Assembly (NCBI GenBank): GCA_050289485.1
Contig: JBNKFV010000001.1
Coordinates: 1 to 64,000, forward strand
DNA from: JBNKFV01 sp050289485
GTDB taxonomy: Bacteria > Pseudomonadota > Gammaproteobacteria > Pseudomonadales > Cellvibrionaceae
Direction: 5' to 3'
Length of the DNA: 64,000 nt
Shown: positions 25,439 to 35,425 of the stretch, one piece after another
Layout: every line of letters begins with the position of its first letter
Position numbering within the stretch: the stretch's first letter is position 1
Notes under the pieces: generated by a model
Told to the model about the DNA's origin: nothing
The model's database searches: none
Seen by the model: the letters and a program-made list of their open reading frames with translations, nothing else
Program-made: the position numbers and the translations under genes

Positions 25439-25458
25439 CCTGTGACCAACGTCACAGG
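25439..25458. promoter_or_regulatory. CRP/Vfr-type operator upstream of fimU
   Basis: Perfect palindrome with 8-nt arms CCTGTGAC / GTCACAGG and a 4-nt centre. It contains TGTGA-N6-TCACA, the full CRP/Vfr core consensus. It lies 104 nt upstream of fimU and 53 nt beyond the ispH stop. Vfr controls virulence and pilus genes in Pseudomonas. A terminator role for ispH is less likely because no T tract follows immediately. Confidence 0.65.
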
Positions 25459-25510
25459 AGGAAGCGTAGCGCAGGAATGGGAAAAACCGATGCCCAGGGC
25501 GCCAGGGGCA

Positions 25511-26455
25511 TTAATCTGTGGAAAGACGCAACTCTTTTGGCAGGGAAAAACGAATGTTTTCCGGCTGGCCAGCCAGCTCCTCGGGTAAAAAAGCCCCAGC
25601 GTTAACCAAGCCTTCGAGCACCTGTTTGACGAGTACTTCAGGCGCCGAAGCCCCAGCGGTAACACCCACACTACGAACACCTTCAAGCCAGGCGCAGTCG
25701 ATATCCGCCGGGCCATCGATAAGAAAGGCTTTTGCTCCACAGCGCTCAGCCAACTCTCGCAGCCGGTTAGAGTTGGAGCTATTGGGAGATCCCACTACCA
25801 ATACCAGATCACATTCCAACGCCAGCTGTCGCACTGCATCCTGCCGGTTTTGTGTGGCATAACAGATGTCGTCTTTTTTGGGGCCTTCAATCGCAGGGAA
25901 ACGCCGTCCCAACGCCTCAATCACCTTCGCCGTATCATCCATTGATAACGTAGTTTGGGTAACAAATGCCAATCTGTTGGGTTTTTTTACGACAAGATTT
26001 TCAACATCTGCTTCGTTTTCAACCAGATACATGGTACCGCCGGCAGCGTGATCATATTGCCCCATAGTGCCCTCCACTTCCGGGTGACCATGATGGCCAA
26101 TCAGAATGCACTCACGGCCTTCACGGCTAAACTTGAGCACTTCCATATGAACCTTGGTCACCAGGGGACAAGTTGCATCAAACACTTTCAAACCACGGGA
26201 TTTGGCTTCGTCTTGCACGGCTCGCGATACACCATGAGCACTGAAAATCACGATAACGTCGTCAGGCACTTCGTTCAGCTCGTCAACAAATACAGCACCT
26301 CGTTCACGCAACGAATCCACCACAAATTTGTTATGCACTACTTCATGTCGCACATAAATAGGCGCACCAAACACATCTAATGCCCGATTAACAATATCGA
26401 TGGCGCGGTCAACACCCGCACAAAAGCCGCGAGGATTTGCCAGTTTTACTTGCAT
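25511..26455 (-). CDS. ispH: 4-hydroxy-3-methylbut-2-enyl diphosphate reductase
   Basis: Last enzyme of the MEP isoprenoid pathway; gives IPP and DMAPP. A [4Fe-4S] enzyme: its three cluster cysteines are in GFCAGVDRA, DATCPLVTK and ICYATQNRQ, and the substrate motif GSPNSSNSNRL is intact. The length of 314 residues is usual. A TTG start at 26464 would add three residues; ATG 26455 matches family starts. Directly downstream of fkpB (14 nt), in the lspA-fkpB-ispH order known from enterobacteria and pseudomonads. Confidence 0.96.
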   Translation of the reverse strand: MQVKLANPRGFCAGVDRAIDIVNRALDVFGAPIYVRHEVVHNKFVVDSLRERGAVFVDELNEVPDDVIVIFSAHGVSRAVQDEAKSRGLKVFDATCPLVTKVHMEVLKFSREGRECILIGHHGHPEVEGTMGQYDHAAGGTMYLVENEADVENLVVKKPNRLAFVTQTTLSMDDTAKVIEALGRRFPAIEGPKKDDICYATQNRQDAVRQLALECDLVLVVGSPNSSNSNRLRELAERCGAKAFLIDGPADIDCAWLEGVRSVGVTAGASAPEVLVKQVLEGLVNAGAFLPEELAGQPENIRFSLPKELRLSTD

Positions 26456-26469
26456 GTTACTCAACCTGT

Positions 26470-26922
26470 TTAATGGGTCACAGTGGGTTCAATGGCAATG
26501 ATTTTTACAGTGAACAGAATGGTACGCCCCGCCAGCGGGTGATTAAAGTCCACCTCTACCTCGGTATCCGAAACCGAACGAATCACACCGGGAAGTTCGG
26601 TATTTTGGGCGTCGGCAAACGACACCATCAAGCCTTCTTCCAGCGCGATGGAAGGATCAAATGCCGAGCGCTCTATCGTTTGAATATTGGTGGGGTTGGG
26701 CTGACCAAAGCCCTGCTCCGGGGGTATGGAAAACTCGCCTTCGTCCCCTTCACCCAAGCCCATCAACGCCTGCTCGAAACCTGGCAGCAAGCTACCGTCA
26801 CCCACATCAAATGTGGCGGGCTCGCCATTAAATGTTGAGTCGACTTCGGCACCGTCTTCCAAATGCAACGCAAAGTGCAAGGTAACGCGGGTACTGGGCC
26901 CTACCACTAAAGCATCCATCAT
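26470..26922 (-). CDS. fkpB: FKBP-type peptidyl-prolyl isomerase (FkpB/SlpA)
   Basis: SlyD-like cis-trans prolyl isomerase. The FKBP halves (LHFALHLEDGAEVDSTF; GDGSLLPGFEQALMGLGEGDEGEFSIPPEQGFG) flank an insert-in-flap domain, ending in VEVDFNHPLAGRTILFTVKI. It lacks the His-rich tail of SlyD. Several ATGs follow one GAGG; 26922 gives workable spacing. Between lspA and ispH on the same strand. Confidence 0.9.
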   Translation of the reverse strand: MMDALVVGPSTRVTLHFALHLEDGAEVDSTFNGEPATFDVGDGSLLPGFEQALMGLGEGDEGEFSIPPEQGFGQPNPTNIQTIERSAFDPSIALEEGLMVSFADAQNTELPGVIRSVSDTEVEVDFNHPLAGRTILFTVKIIAIEPTVTH

Positions 26923-26974
26923 AATAACCATAACCTCAATGCATCTTTATAACTGAAGATGCCTTATTCAAACC

Positions 26975-27514
26975 TCAAGACGATTTACCCGAGGCCTCGT
27001 CACTTGCTTTTTCGCCTTGACGAAAAATATCAATAATCAACATAGCGGCACCCACGCAAATTGCCGAGTCGGCAATATTAAACGCAGGCCAAGCGTAGTG
27101 CTGATAATGAACCACGATAAAGTCGACAACATAACCGAGTGTGATTCGATCGTAGAGATTGCCGATAGCACCACCCAGCACCAACGCGAGCGCAACAGGC
27201 TCCCAACGCTTGCCAACCTCAATACGATTAATCCACACCGCCAGCACGGTACTCACAACAACAGCAATCACACCAAAAAACCAACGCTGCCAACCACCCG
27301 CTTCACTCAAAAAACTAAACGCAGCACCGTAGTTATGAGCCAACGTAAAATTAAAAAATGACGTAATCACCACGGGAATACCGTAACTCAACTCTTGGGT
27401 AGCGATGACTTTGGTGAACTGATCTAGCACGATGACCAGTGCAGCCAAACCATACCAGGCCAACGATATTTTTTTAAAAGGCACCATTTTCAATGAAACT
27501 TTTTCGAAGGCCAC
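26975..27514 (-). CDS. lspA: Lipoprotein signal peptidase
   Basis: Type II signal peptidase that cleaves prolipoproteins such as BamD. Four membrane segments; the catalytic aspartates lie in GNLYDRITLGYVVDF and FNIADSAI. The open frame begins at a TTG (27529), but GTG 27514 has AAAGGAG 5 nt upstream and gives 179 residues. It starts 17 nt after the ileS stop, so the two are co-transcribed, as in E. coli. Confidence 0.94.
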   Translation of the reverse strand: MAFEKVSLKMVPFKKISLAWYGLAALVIVLDQFTKVIATQELSYGIPVVITSFFNFTLAHNYGAAFSFLSEAGGWQRWFFGVIAVVVSTVLAVWINRIEVGKRWEPVALALVLGGAIGNLYDRITLGYVVDFIVVHYQHYAWPAFNIADSAICVGAAMLIIDIFRQGEKASDEASGKSS

Positions 27515-27531
27515 AATGGCTCCTTTCAATA

Positions 27532-30333
27532 TCAGGCGAAGCGGCGAACTTCGCCACTGCCGCTAACGTTTTCAACACAGCGGCCACAAATGGCTTCATG
27601 CCCTTCATGGGTACCCACATCCGGCATCTGGTGATAACAACGCACGCACTTTTCGGCATCTATCTTGGCAACCGCCACCAACAGATCATCCATATCTGTC
27701 ACCTCGGCATTTTCTGCCTGCGCATAGGGTTTAACATCTGCACGCGACGTAATGAGAATAAACCGCAATTCTTCACTCAACTGGCTTAACTTCTCAAATA
27801 AGTCACCACCCGCATATAAGGTAACATGGGCATTCAAGGAACCACCGATAGCGCCGTCTTTACGTTTTTGTTCCAAAACACGGTTAACGCTGGCTTTCAC
27901 CTTGGCAACATCAGCCCAATAAGGGAGGTCAGCCTTCAACGTTGAGGCGCTTGGCAAGGCGTACCATTCTGCCGTAAACACACTGGAGCCTTTCGATACG
28001 CCCGGTACTGCTTGCCAGATTTCTTCCGCCGTAAAACTCAGAATAGGCGCTACCCAGCGAACCATTGCCTGTACGATATGATACAGCGCCGTTTGCGCCG
28101 AGCGACGCGCGTGGCTATCAGCCTGCGTGGTATACAACCGGTCTTTAATGATATCGAGGTAAAAGCCACCCAGATCCACGACACAAAAGTTGTGCAAACG
28201 CTGATAAATCACATGGAACTGATAGCTGTCGTAGCTGGCGACAATCTCACTCTGTAATTCTGCTGCACGGGCCACTGCCCACGCGTCGAGATTTAATAAA
28301 TCGTCATTGGCGACCATATCTGCGGCAGGGTCAAACCCGGTCAGATTACCCAACATAAAGCGCGCGGTATTGCGAATGCGGCGATAGGAATCAGCCGTGC
28401 GCTTGAGAATTTCATCAGAAACACTGATCTCGCCACTAAAGTCGGTGGCCGCCACCCACAGCCGCAACACATCGGCACCCAAGTCGTTACAGACTTTTTG
28501 CGGCGGGATAACGTTGCCCAGCGACTTGGACATTTTTTTGCCGTCAGCATCAACGGTAAAACCATGGGTTAACACGGTTTTATAAGGCGGCTCATTGTTA
28601 ATGGCCATCGACGTTTTCAAGGATGACTGAAACCAGCCTCGATGTTGATCCGAACCTTCAAGATAAAGATCAGCAGGAAATTGTAGCTCCTCTCGACGAC
28701 GCAGCACGGCGTAGTGGCTAACCCCAGAATCAAACCATACGTCGAGGGTATCGGTTACTTTGGTATAGTGCTCCGCCTCGGCACCCAGCAAGGTTTCTGG
28801 CTCTAAGTCGAACCATGCATCCATGCCTTCATCTTCTACTCGCTTAGCAACTTCTTCAATTAGGCGGTGAGTCTCTGGGTGTAATTCTTGAGTCTCTTTA
28901 TGCACAAACAACGCGATAGGTGCGCCCCATACACGCTGGCGAGAAATACACCAATCGGGGCTACTGGCCAGCATTGCTTCAATACGCGCTTTACCCCAAC
29001 CTGGCACCCATTGCACCTGATCAATGGCGTCACCCACAGCACCCTGTAAGTTGTTTTTGCTCAAGCTGATAAACCACTGTGGCGTCGCGCGGAAAATCAA
29101 TGGGGTTTTGGTACGCCAGCAATGCGGATAACTGTGAGTGATTTTACCGTGGCACAGCAGCGCATTATTGGCGGTGAGCACTTCAACCACTTTTTCATCC
29201 ACTTTATAAACATGATCACCGGCAAACAGCTCCACGTTGTCGCGGTATACACCATGATCGTCAACATAGTTGACAGTGCCAATACCGTACTTCTGACCCA
29301 CTGCAAAGTCTTCCAAACCATGATCGGGGGCGGTATGCACACAGCCAGTACCCGCGTCTGTTGTTACATGATCACCCAGAATGACCGGAACCTGGCGCTG
29401 ATAAAAAGGATGCTGCAGCTGCAGATTCTCCAACACCTGGCCTTTACACTCGCCAACTACGCTGTAGTTTTCAATGCTTGCTCGCGCCATCACACTGTCG
29501 ACCAGCGCAGCTGCCAACAGCAGGCGTTCTTCGCCCACCTGCACCACCACATAATCTAGGTCGGCATTCACGCTCACCGCCTGATTAGCGGGAAGTGTCC
29601 AGGGGGTTGTTGTCCAGATCACTACCGACACGGGCCCGCTGCCCGCCAAACCGGGTACGACCGATTGCAATGCAGATTCATCAGCTACACGGAATTTAAC
29701 GTCGATAGAAAACGACGTTTTTTCGCGGTACTCCACTTCGGCTTCGGCCAGCGCAGAGCCACCCACCACCGACCAGTAAACCGGCTTGAAACCTTTTTCC
29801 AGATGACCGTTTTCGATGATCTTACCGAGAGACCGAATAATGTCTGCCTCAAACGCCTTGTCCATGGTCAGATAAGGGTTATTCCAGTCACCCAGCACCC
29901 CTAATCGAATAAAGCCAGCCTTTTGGCCTTCAACTTGTTTGGCAGCATACTCTCGACACTTCTGCCGGAAGGTCTTGAAGTCTACCTTGGCGCCAGCCTT
30001 GCCAATTTTTTTCTCAACATTATGCTCGATGGGCAAACCATGGCAGTCCCAACCCGGCACATAAGGCGCATCAAACCCGCTGAGCGTTTTCGACTTGATA
30101 ACAATATCTTTCAGTACCTTGTTAACCGAATGGCCAATGTGAATATCACCGTTTGCATAGGGTGGACCATCGTGCAAAATAAACTTTTCACGACCACTGC
30201 GCGCCTCGCGAATCTGCCCGTACAAATCACTGCTCTGCCACTGTTTCAGTAACGTGGGCTCTCGCTGGGGCAGGTTTGCCTTCATGGCAAACTCAGTGCT
30301 GGGAAGGTTCAAGGTGGATTTGTAATCAGTCAT
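27532..30333 (-). CDS. ileS: Isoleucyl-tRNA synthetase
   Basis: Class I aminoacyl-tRNA synthetase with editing domain. HIGH motif as GDIHIGHSVNK, CP1 editing domain (about 200-390, with TWTTTPWTLPANQ-like WTTTPWTLPANQAV), the KMSKS loop near residue 605, and a C-terminal zinc finger (CVRCYHQ ... ICGRCVENV). Length about 933. ATG 30333 (MTDYKSTLNLP) matches the family start; an upstream in-frame start at 30351 is less likely. Its ribosome-binding site is weak. Confidence 0.96.
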   Translation of the reverse strand: MTDYKSTLNLPSTEFAMKANLPQREPTLLKQWQSSDLYGQIREARSGREKFILHDGPPYANGDIHIGHSVNKVLKDIVIKSKTLSGFDAPYVPGWDCHGLPIEHNVEKKIGKAGAKVDFKTFRQKCREYAAKQVEGQKAGFIRLGVLGDWNNPYLTMDKAFEADIIRSLGKIIENGHLEKGFKPVYWSVVGGSALAEAEVEYREKTSFSIDVKFRVADESALQSVVPGLAGSGPVSVVIWTTTPWTLPANQAVSVNADLDYVVVQVGEERLLLAAALVDSVMARASIENYSVVGECKGQVLENLQLQHPFYQRQVPVILGDHVTTDAGTGCVHTAPDHGLEDFAVGQKYGIGTVNYVDDHGVYRDNVELFAGDHVYKVDEKVVEVLTANNALLCHGKITHSYPHCWRTKTPLIFRATPQWFISLSKNNLQGAVGDAIDQVQWVPGWGKARIEAMLASSPDWCISRQRVWGAPIALFVHKETQELHPETHRLIEEVAKRVEDEGMDAWFDLEPETLLGAEAEHYTKVTDTLDVWFDSGVSHYAVLRRREELQFPADLYLEGSDQHRGWFQSSLKTSMAINNEPPYKTVLTHGFTVDADGKKMSKSLGNVIPPQKVCNDLGADVLRLWVAATDFSGEISVSDEILKRTADSYRRIRNTARFMLGNLTGFDPAADMVANDDLLNLDAWAVARAAELQSEIVASYDSYQFHVIYQRLHNFCVVDLGGFYLDIIKDRLYTTQADSHARRSAQTALYHIVQAMVRWVAPILSFTAEEIWQAVPGVSKGSSVFTAEWYALPSASTLKADLPYWADVAKVKASVNRVLEQKRKDGAIGGSLNAHVTLYAGGDLFEKLSQLSEELRFILITSRADVKPYAQAENAEVTDMDDLLVAVAKIDAEKCVRCYHQMPDVGTHEGHEAICGRCVENVSGSGEVRRFA

Positions 30334-30411
30334 AATCAAACCAGTTAACACCCCTCGGGTGTATGTTATTTCACGTTAAATTCAAAATGTCAGTATTATT
30401 CGTACGAGAAT

Positions 30412-31389
30412 TCAGGCGCTGCCAAATACCTGTTTCGCCTGTTGAATATCGTTTTGGATCTGCGCTTTCAATGCATCAACCGATGCAAAACGCTTTTCAC
30501 TGCGCAACTTGCACACAAATTCGACCTGGATAAGCTGGCCATACAGATCACCCGCAAAATCGAACAGGTTAACCTCTAACAGCGGCTTTCCGGCTCCATC
30601 GACTGTGGGCCGCACGCCCACATTGGCAACACCGTTATAACGCTCACCCGAAGGCAATTTTACCGTCACCGCGAAAACGCCAGATAAGGGAGAACAATAG
30701 CGCCGCAAGTTCACGTTGGCAGTTGGCGTTCCAAGCTGCCGCCCCAACTGTTTACCTGCCTGTACATAGCCGCTAATGGCATAAGGCCGCCCCAATAACT
30801 GGCTAGCAAGTGTAAAATCGCCGTCGTGCAGAGCCTGGCGAATGCGGGTACTGCTAGCCCTCGCCCCTTCAATGAGGTGAGTATAGGTATCAGTAACCTC
30901 AAACCCCTGGGCCTTACCAGCTTGCTTAAGAAAGTGGTAATCCCCCTGGCGGTCGGCACCAAACCGAAAATCATCACCCACCACCAGGTAACGAACGCCC
31001 AACCCCTTTACCAGTATCTCATCAACAAACGCTTGCGCAGACAGACTGCTGAGCGCTTGGTTGAAACGTAAACACACAACCCGCTCGATACCCTCGGCAA
31101 ACAACGCAAGAATTTTCTCGCGAAAGCGCATTACTCTGGCAGGCGCTTTTTCTCCAGCAAAATACTCATGAGGCTGAGGCTCAAAAATCACAGCAACAGA
31201 AGGCAGGCCCGTTGCTTTTGCACGGGTTACCACTTGCTTCATAATGGCCTGGTGGCCTAGGTGAACACCATCGAATGTACCCAGCGTGGCCACACAGCCC
31301 CGGTGCTCAGCACGAACATTGTGCAATCCGCGAATCACCTCTTTCGAGCCTCTCAAGCCGATAGCACCTGCACCGGGTATTTGAGTCAT
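30412..31389 (-). CDS. ribF: Bifunctional riboflavin kinase/FAD synthetase
   Basis: Makes FMN and FAD from riboflavin. The N-terminal nucleotidyltransferase domain has GTFDGVHLGHQ and the ISSTRIR-like ASSTRIRQAL; the C-terminal flavokinase domain has GRPYAISGYV, the GTPTANV motif and GVANVGVRPT. Family proteins usually start close to VIRGLHNV, so GTG 31338, with GAGAGG 10 nt upstream, is a serious alternative that would remove 17 residues. Upstream of ileS. Confidence 0.94.
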   Translation of the reverse strand: MTQIPGAGAIGLRGSKEVIRGLHNVRAEHRGCVATLGTFDGVHLGHQAIMKQVVTRAKATGLPSVAVIFEPQPHEYFAGEKAPARVMRFREKILALFAEGIERVVCLRFNQALSSLSAQAFVDEILVKGLGVRYLVVGDDFRFGADRQGDYHFLKQAGKAQGFEVTDTYTHLIEGARASSTRIRQALHDGDFTLASQLLGRPYAISGYVQAGKQLGRQLGTPTANVNLRRYCSPLSGVFAVTVKLPSGERYNGVANVGVRPTVDGAGKPLLEVNLFDFAGDLYGQLIQVEFVCKLRSEKRFASVDALKAQIQNDIQQAKQVFGSA

Positions 31390-31516
31390 ATCTGGTACGC
31401 CATTTTCACCAATATTATGCTTCAGCTGCTGTTTTACCGTAAGCCGCCCACAAAGGTCGGCAAGTATACATGAGGCTTGCGCGCATCAGCCAGCAGCCCA
31501 GTCCTCCATCGCCACC

Positions 31517-33103
31517 TTAATGCCGCAAGTGGGCCAGCCGCATACCCATCACGACCAATGACGCCAGATAAACCACTAACCCACCAAGGCAAATCAATAG
31601 TAAGTGACCTGCACGCTCTAGCCCTGACCATGTCAGCCAGCCAGACCAATATTCCACAGCCCATATCAGTACTGCAGCCATAGCCACATTAGCAACTACC
31701 AACCGGGCACCGGTTTTAAGGCGGTTGGCACTGGGCGTGTACACATTCTGTTTGCGCAACCCTCGATACAACAACCAGGCGTTTAAAAACGCTGAGAGTG
31801 ACGTAGCCAAGGCCAACCCCAAATGCCCTACATTCCAATAAAGATACAACGGCACGACAAAGACAATATTCATCACCATGTTGGCAACCATGGCCACCAC
31901 CCCAATTTTTACCGGTGTTTTGGTGTCTTGCCGCGAAAAATAGCCCGGCGCCAGCACTTTGATCAACATAAAGGCCGTTAAACCCAGGGCGTAGGCTCGC
32001 AAACTGAGTGCCGACATATCAATATCAACCGCGGTGGTTTGACCATACAAAAACAGAGTAGCCAAAATAGGCTCAGCCAGCACAAACAACGCAACGGTAG
32101 CCGGAAGCGCTATCAGCAAAATCAAACGCAACGCCCAATTCAAGGTTGCCGAAAACGCGGCCGCATCAGCTTGGGTATGCAGTCGCGACAAGCCCGGCAA
32201 AATGACCGTGGCAATAGCAATACCAAAGACTCCCAACGGTAACTCTGATAAACGGTCAGAGTAATAGAGCCAGGATACGCTTCCGGTGGGCAGAAACGAT
32301 GCCAGTACCGTATCCAATAAAAGGTTCAACTGGCTTACCGACACCCCAAAGATCGCCGGTGCCATTAATGCCAAAATGCGCTTTACACCCGGGTCCTGCC
32401 ACCCCCATTTTGGCACTGGAAACAAATGCATTCGCGCAAGAAAGGGCAGTTGAAAAACCAGTTGCACTACGCCAGCCGCAAACACCCCCCAGGCCAAGCC
32501 ATAAGCCGGGTTTTCGAACCAGGGAGTTACCAGGACCGCCGCCAGAATCAGGCAGATATTGAGCAGCACCGGGGTTATTGCGGGTATCGCGAAACGGTCG
32601 TAACTGTTAAGCACTGCACCGGCAAAGCCTGTAAGTGATATCAACATCAGATAGGGAAAGGTGATACGAATCAGGTCGGCAGTCAGGGCAAATTTCTCGT
32701 CATCATCGGCAAACCCTGGCGCAAATACGGTCGCCACCAGAGGGGCTCCCATCACCGCAACAGCCGTTAACAGAATAAGTACCGAGCCCAGGCAGCCAGC
32801 CACCCGATCAATCAGTGCCTTGACGGCCGCGTGGGATCCCTGTGTGCGGTACTCCGACAGCACCGGCACAAACGCCTGGGCAAACGCACCTTCAGCAAAC
32901 AAACGACGAAAGAAGTTGGGAATCTTAAAAGCAACGAAAAACGCATCAGCCCCGGTGCCAGCACCAATGTATCGGGCAAACACCATATCGCGCACCAACC
33001 CCATCACGCGCGAGAGCATGGTCATGACACCCACAATAGAACTGGATCGCAACAAACCAGGTGAGGCCGATGAAGAAGCCGAGGGTTTTGGTGAAGTGTT
33101 CAA
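31517..33103 (-). CDS. murJ: Lipid II flippase MurJ
   Basis: MOP-family integral membrane protein that moves lipid II across the inner membrane. About 14 hydrophobic segments; conserved start MTMLSRVMGLVRD, DAFFVAFKIPNFFRRLFAEGAF with essential Arg, and the central cavity residues. 528 residues. Start is TTG at 33103 with AAGG 7 nt upstream; no ATG fits before the first membrane segment. Adjacent to ribF and ileS, the Pseudomonas order (mviN). Confidence 0.95.
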   Translation of the reverse strand: MNTSPKPSASSSASPGLLRSSSIVGVMTMLSRVMGLVRDMVFARYIGAGTGADAFFVAFKIPNFFRRLFAEGAFAQAFVPVLSEYRTQGSHAAVKALIDRVAGCLGSVLILLTAVAVMGAPLVATVFAPGFADDDEKFALTADLIRITFPYLMLISLTGFAGAVLNSYDRFAIPAITPVLLNICLILAAVLVTPWFENPAYGLAWGVFAAGVVQLVFQLPFLARMHLFPVPKWGWQDPGVKRILALMAPAIFGVSVSQLNLLLDTVLASFLPTGSVSWLYYSDRLSELPLGVFGIAIATVILPGLSRLHTQADAAAFSATLNWALRLILLIALPATVALFVLAEPILATLFLYGQTTAVDIDMSALSLRAYALGLTAFMLIKVLAPGYFSRQDTKTPVKIGVVAMVANMVMNIVFVVPLYLYWNVGHLGLALATSLSAFLNAWLLYRGLRKQNVYTPSANRLKTGARLVVANVAMAAVLIWAVEYWSGWLTWSGLERAGHLLLICLGGLVVYLASLVVMGMRLAHLRH

Positions 33104-33200
33104 CGCAGAGCCTTAATGACACGGGTGGATTATTTTGGCCCGCCAGTTTACCTGTTTGCACCTGCGTGCGACCAGTCGTTTAATTTAACGACCGCGCCAA

Positions 33201-35024
33201 TCAAGGCTCCTCATTTAGGCGTTGCAACAGTTTTGCGAAATAGGTTTTGGTCATCTTGCGGTTTTGCCCCATTAAGGCCACCCGCTCACTGATTTCCCGC
33301 TGAATATTTTCAAACTCTTTCTGTTGGTTAGCCGTTGGCCCCATCAACTGCACCAATTGGGAGTATTGTGCAGACAGCGTCTTAATAATACTTTCACCTT
33401 CCATGGTTTGATAGCTGTATTGGGCATCAACACTGGAAAGCAATTTCTGAATAGCTGCAAAGGTATAACGTAACTTGCTGTACTTGCTCTGCGAACCTTG
33501 CAGTGCAGATACCTTCACGACCAAAGGCGATGCCAACCTTACCACCTCAATCGCTTGATCGATAACTACAGACCCATCCATCTTGCTATCCAACCCATCT
33601 AACAGGGCCGTAACACCCTTACAAACGCACAGCCGACCATGTGCGGTGTCGCGAATTTCTTCACTCCCCTGAAACGAAGACGCATTGAGCAAGCGCTTTA
33701 TGTCATCGGGGAAACGCCCACTCGACGACGCCGACACCTTGCCGTTATCGCCTTTTAAATGCAGATAACAACCAATACCGATCGTTTTCAAAGCAGCCAC
33801 CAACACCAATGCCAAGTCTTCCAGCGACTGCGCTTCCAGCATTTTTTGTATGCCACTCATTACCTGTTGGCTGCGGCGCAGCTGAGTCTCCTTATTCTCC
33901 ACCTCTTCCTGCAAAGCTGCCAACTGGCTGACTGTTTCGTCGCTATCGTTTGAGGCAACCTGCTCCGCATCATCAGACCACACTGGCTCATCAAGCTTAT
34001 TCTGCAACAGCTCAACTTCACTTTCCAACACATGCACGCAGTCTTCTGTTTCGCGTAACACCCGCTTGAGCTTGTCCAGCTCTTGCAATTGCAACTCGCT
34101 GCCCGACACCCCGCTGAGATTATCCTCAAGATTTTTAATCAACGATTCCAGCTGAAAAATCACCTTGCGCTGCTGCGCAATCGTTTCGTGCAGGCGATAA
34201 ATCTCCTCCTTATTGAGGCGGTTCATTTCATTGGTCTGACTCAACAGAGTGTCGAGATCATCAGATGACTCTTCGTGGCTCGGCTGGGTAATAATTAGTG
34301 CGCTATCGCCCGCACGGCTGAGACTACTGCTCGACTGTTCACGCTCCTGGTATTGTTTGATTCGATCTTCCGCCGCCTTCAACGCGTTGCGCATGACACT
34401 GACACTGCGCTCCAACTGCGTCACATACTCTGACGAAGCCGCTATATTGCTTTGAAGCTGCCGATTTTGGGCTTCAGAAACCTTTACTGCACCACTACGC
34501 GTTTTACCTTCCAGCTCTTCAGACAAGGCTTTGACACTATGATGCTGGCGCTGCACCGCATCCGAAAGCCTGGAAACATTGCGGTTAACCGCTTGCGTGC
34601 CTGACTTCACCCTCTGCAAACCCGCCTTGCGCCGCGACGCAGTGCCGTCACCCAACTTGCCTTCTGTCAAAATGCCCAGCAAACGCGACAAATACCGCTC
34701 GAGAGACTGCCAATAAGGGTCTGATCCTATAGGGTGCCCCAGCGCCTCATACTCGGCACCAAGGTAATGACAACGCAATAGTGACAAACGGGCCTTAGGT
34801 ACGTTTTCGTTCGCAACTGGAAAGCCATCTTGCCGGGTTTGCAAGACCTGCCCCTTAATGTATGCCCGGATACTTCGTGCATCAGGCATCAATTCAGCGG
34901 TTTCTGCTGCCCGCTGCCGTCTACCCGCCGCACGCTGGCGCAGCAAGTACACAATAAAAACCAGAAAGCCCAGCAAAAACAGAAGCTCAACACCCAACAG
35001 CACATACAAGTATATCGTTGTCAT
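33201..35024 (-). CDS. Unrecognised membrane-anchored coiled-coil protein with GAF-like region
   Basis: I do not recognise this protein. It has one N-terminal membrane segment (residues about 4-28 from ATG 35024), a basic stretch (RQRAAGRRQR), and a mainly helical cytoplasmic body. Coiled coil runs at about 150-245 and 270-405. A globular region at about 415-520 looks like a GAF domain (QSLEDLALVLVAALKTIGIGCYLHL), and a second helical stretch closes the protein. ATG 35024 has AGAGG 6 nt upstream; the frame opens 13 codons earlier. It lies between murJ and rpsT on the minus strand. A sensor or scaffold role is conceivable, but nothing catalytic is seen. Confidence 0.6.
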   Translation of the reverse strand: MTTIYLYVLLGVELLFLLGFLVFIVYLLRQRAAGRRQRAAETAELMPDARSIRAYIKGQVLQTRQDGFPVANENVPKARLSLLRCHYLGAEYEALGHPIGSDPYWQSLERYLSRLLGILTEGKLGDGTASRRKAGLQRVKSGTQAVNRNVSRLSDAVQRQHHSVKALSEELEGKTRSGAVKVSEAQNRQLQSNIAASSEYVTQLERSVSVMRNALKAAEDRIKQYQEREQSSSSLSRAGDSALIITQPSHEESSDDLDTLLSQTNEMNRLNKEEIYRLHETIAQQRKVIFQLESLIKNLEDNLSGVSGSELQLQELDKLKRVLRETEDCVHVLESEVELLQNKLDEPVWSDDAEQVASNDSDETVSQLAALQEEVENKETQLRRSQQVMSGIQKMLEAQSLEDLALVLVAALKTIGIGCYLHLKGDNGKVSASSSGRFPDDIKRLLNASSFQGSEEIRDTAHGRLCVCKGVTALLDGLDSKMDGSVVIDQAIEVVRLASPLVVKVSALQGSQSKYSKLRYTFAAIQKLLSSVDAQYSYQTMEGESIIKTLSAQYSQLVQLMGPTANQQKEFENIQREISERVALMGQNRKMTKTYFAKLLQRLNEEP

Positions 35025-35425
35025 CTGAAACCTCTGTAACGAAGGGGGTAATCCTGTAACCACTTCTCCGCACTATGCAAAACACTTCAACAACCAAAGG
35101 TTCAACAAGCGCAATAGCCATCCTTAATATAGACCAATAAAGAAATCGTACAGACCGGGAAAGCAGGGTTATAACTTCCGAGAACTCCGAGGCCGCGTCT
35201 ATTGCCGTCTATCACGCGCTTTAACCGCTAACGCTCTTATGGCACACACAGCCTTGAATAAGGGATTGAAAGTGGCTGTAATACCATCAATGTTGTTATA
35301 TGCGCCAAGCTTCCCCGTTTTTTACACCCCGTAACACCCGTTAGGAGGTAGGCCCTTAAAAACAGTGGCGGCAAGGAATATGGGTGAGCCGCGCCCGTCA
35401 CATTGAAGTATTGAGGGTACCCGTA
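35025..35425. other. Intergenic region, mostly featureless
   Basis: About 400 nt between divergent genes. Besides a plausible promoter for the plus-strand gene I see no RNA gene, repeat or conserved structure. Confidence 0.4.
35254..35282 (+). promoter_or_regulatory. Possible sigma-70 promoter
   Basis: TTGAAT, 17-nt spacer, TGTAAT. It would give a 5' leader of about 137 nt to the small gene at 35426. Confidence 0.35.

Noticed and set aside
25439..25458. Palindrome read as a terminator of ispH
   Set aside because: No T tract follows on the minus strand within a few bases, and the core is an exact CRP/Vfr consensus, so an operator is the better reading.
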